This document shows positions 5,761 to 6,146 of a stretch of 6,146 bases of DNA, in pieces (position 1 is the stretch's first letter; the number at the start of each line of letters is the position of its first letter). The DNA comes from Chloroflexota bacterium. GTDB lineage: Bacteria; Chloroflexota; Anaerolineae; Anaerolineales; Villigracilaceae. Location of the stretch: NCBI GenBank assembly GCA_021812905.1, contig JAKAMM010000114.1, positions 1 through 6,146 of the forward strand. The letters run 5' to 3'. The notes beneath the pieces are model-generated. The model ran no database searches and had not been told where the DNA came from. It saw nothing but the letters and a program-made list of their open reading frames with translations. The position numbers and the translations under genes were made by a program.

Positions 5761-6146
5761 ATGGATCACTTCCATCAAAGCATCCATCGCGCAATTCTGG
5801 ACGAGAATCTTCAACAAGCATTAGATGCCAACGCCGAACGCCGCGTCAAAGGACGCGTCGCCGCGTTCGCATCTTTGCCCGACTGGAAAGAAAGACGGCA
5901 GCGCGCCCACGCCGTCCGCGCAGATGTGATCGCGCATCTCGACGAGTATCTCGATCAATTTATCTCCAACGCGAAAAAGAACGGCATCATCGTCCATCGC
6001 GCCAAAGACGCGGACGAGGCCGTGCGGTTGGTAATTGAAATTACGGATCACGCATCATGTAATACGAAATCCGTAATACATAAAACCCTGATCGCCAAAT
6101 CCAAATCAATGGTCTCGGAAGAGATCAATCTCAACCATGCGCTCGA
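5761..6146 (+). CDS. lutB: L-lactate utilisation iron-sulfur protein LutB (YkgF family), N-terminal part, runs off the window
   Basis: The first 128 residues of LutB, the large ferredoxin-like subunit of the lactate-oxidising LutABC complex. Full-length LutB is about 470-480 residues, so only the first quarter is present; the two-[4Fe-4S] ferredoxin region lies beyond the edge. The recognisable pattern is an N-terminal helical region (LPDWKERRQRAHAVRADVIA, HLDEYLDQF), then VHRAKDADEAVRLV (about 78-91), then the highly conserved KSKSMVSEEINLNHALE at the start of the LUD (DUF162) core, with KSKSM at 113-117. Between these, residues 94-106 are encoded by an inverted repeat, and the stretch is about eight residues longer than in B. 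subtilis LutB as I recall it. The frame stays open through it. The start at 5761 has an AGGGA ribosome binding site. It follows lutA, with a methyltransferase gene between. Confidence 0.92.
   Translation, partial: MDHFHQSIHRAILDENLQQALDANAERRVKGRVAAFASLPDWKERRQRAHAVRADVIAHLDEYLDQFISNAKKNGIIVHRAKDADEAVRLVIEITDHASCNTKSVIHKTLIAKSKSMVSEEINLNHAL
6040..6077. repeat. Inverted repeat inside the lutB coding region
   Basis: ATTACGGAT at 6040-6048 and its exact reverse complement ATCCGTAAT at 6069-6077 flank a 20-base spacer. The word GTAATAC also occurs twice directly (6059-6065 and 6073-6079). The stretch is AT-rich with TACG/CGTA/GTAAT words, unlike the GC-rich lutB sequence on either side, and looks like intergenic repeat material retained in frame. 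Confidence 0.6.

Noticed and set aside
5821..6051. A 76-residue minus-strand open frame opposite lutB
   Set aside because: The plus strand here encodes recognisable LutB sequence; the opposite frame has no support.
6040..6077. The inverted repeat in lutB as a disruption making it a pseudogene, or as a terminator
   Set aside because: The lutB frame continues without a stop into the conserved KSKSMVSEEI motif, and no T-run follows the hairpin.
1..6146. CRISPR arrays, tRNA or rRNA genes, transposases or phage genes
   Set aside because: No regularly spaced direct repeats, no cloverleaf-like or rRNA sequence and no such protein motifs were seen on either strand.

Overview
The window looks like a piece of chromosome from a Chloroflexota bacterium, most likely class Anaerolineae. 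This is inferred from protein character (an M29 aminopeptidase, a short DUF3417-type alpha-glucan phosphorylase, LutA/LutB lactate-utilisation proteins) and from the style of the intergenic repeats; no rRNA or other taxonomic marker is present. Coding density is high. Most genes are moderately GC-rich, with one clearly AT-richer gene.

Layout. (1) 1-969, plus strand: the C-terminal ~320 residues of an M29-family metallo-aminopeptidase whose N-terminus lies off the left edge. (2) 970-1073: a convergent intergenic gap holding a long imperfect inverted repeat that probably terminates transcription from both sides. (3) 4140 down to 1074, minus strand: a three-gene co-directional cluster transcribed as glycogen/alpha-glucan phosphorylase (glgP type), then a UPF0316 membrane protein (DUF5698+DUF2179), then a single-domain rhodanese. 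Gaps of 34 and 15 bases suggest one transcript. (4) 4141-4276: a divergent promoter region with a 77-base palindromic repeat between two start sites, each with a -10-like hexamer so close to the ATG that leaderless or near-leaderless mRNAs are likely. (5) 4277-6146, plus strand: lutA, a class I SAM-dependent methyltransferase resembling sugar-amine N-methyltransferases (DesVI/TylM1 type), and the start of lutB, which runs off the right edge.

How they fit together. LutA and LutB are two parts of the iron-sulfur LutABC complex for oxidising L-lactate to pyruvate. The phosphorylase releases glucose-1-phosphate from stored or imported alpha-glucans, and the aminopeptidase trims peptides, so the window is mostly central and catabolic metabolism. 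The methyltransferase does not fit: it splits lutA from lutB, is visibly AT-richer than both, and has no sugar-biosynthesis neighbours here. I see no mobile element, CRISPR array, tRNA or rRNA. The most notable signals are the intruding methyltransferase, an in-frame inverted repeat that lengthens LutB just before its conserved KSKSM motif, and the palindromic repeat between the divergent promoters. I found no convincing new multi-gene system.
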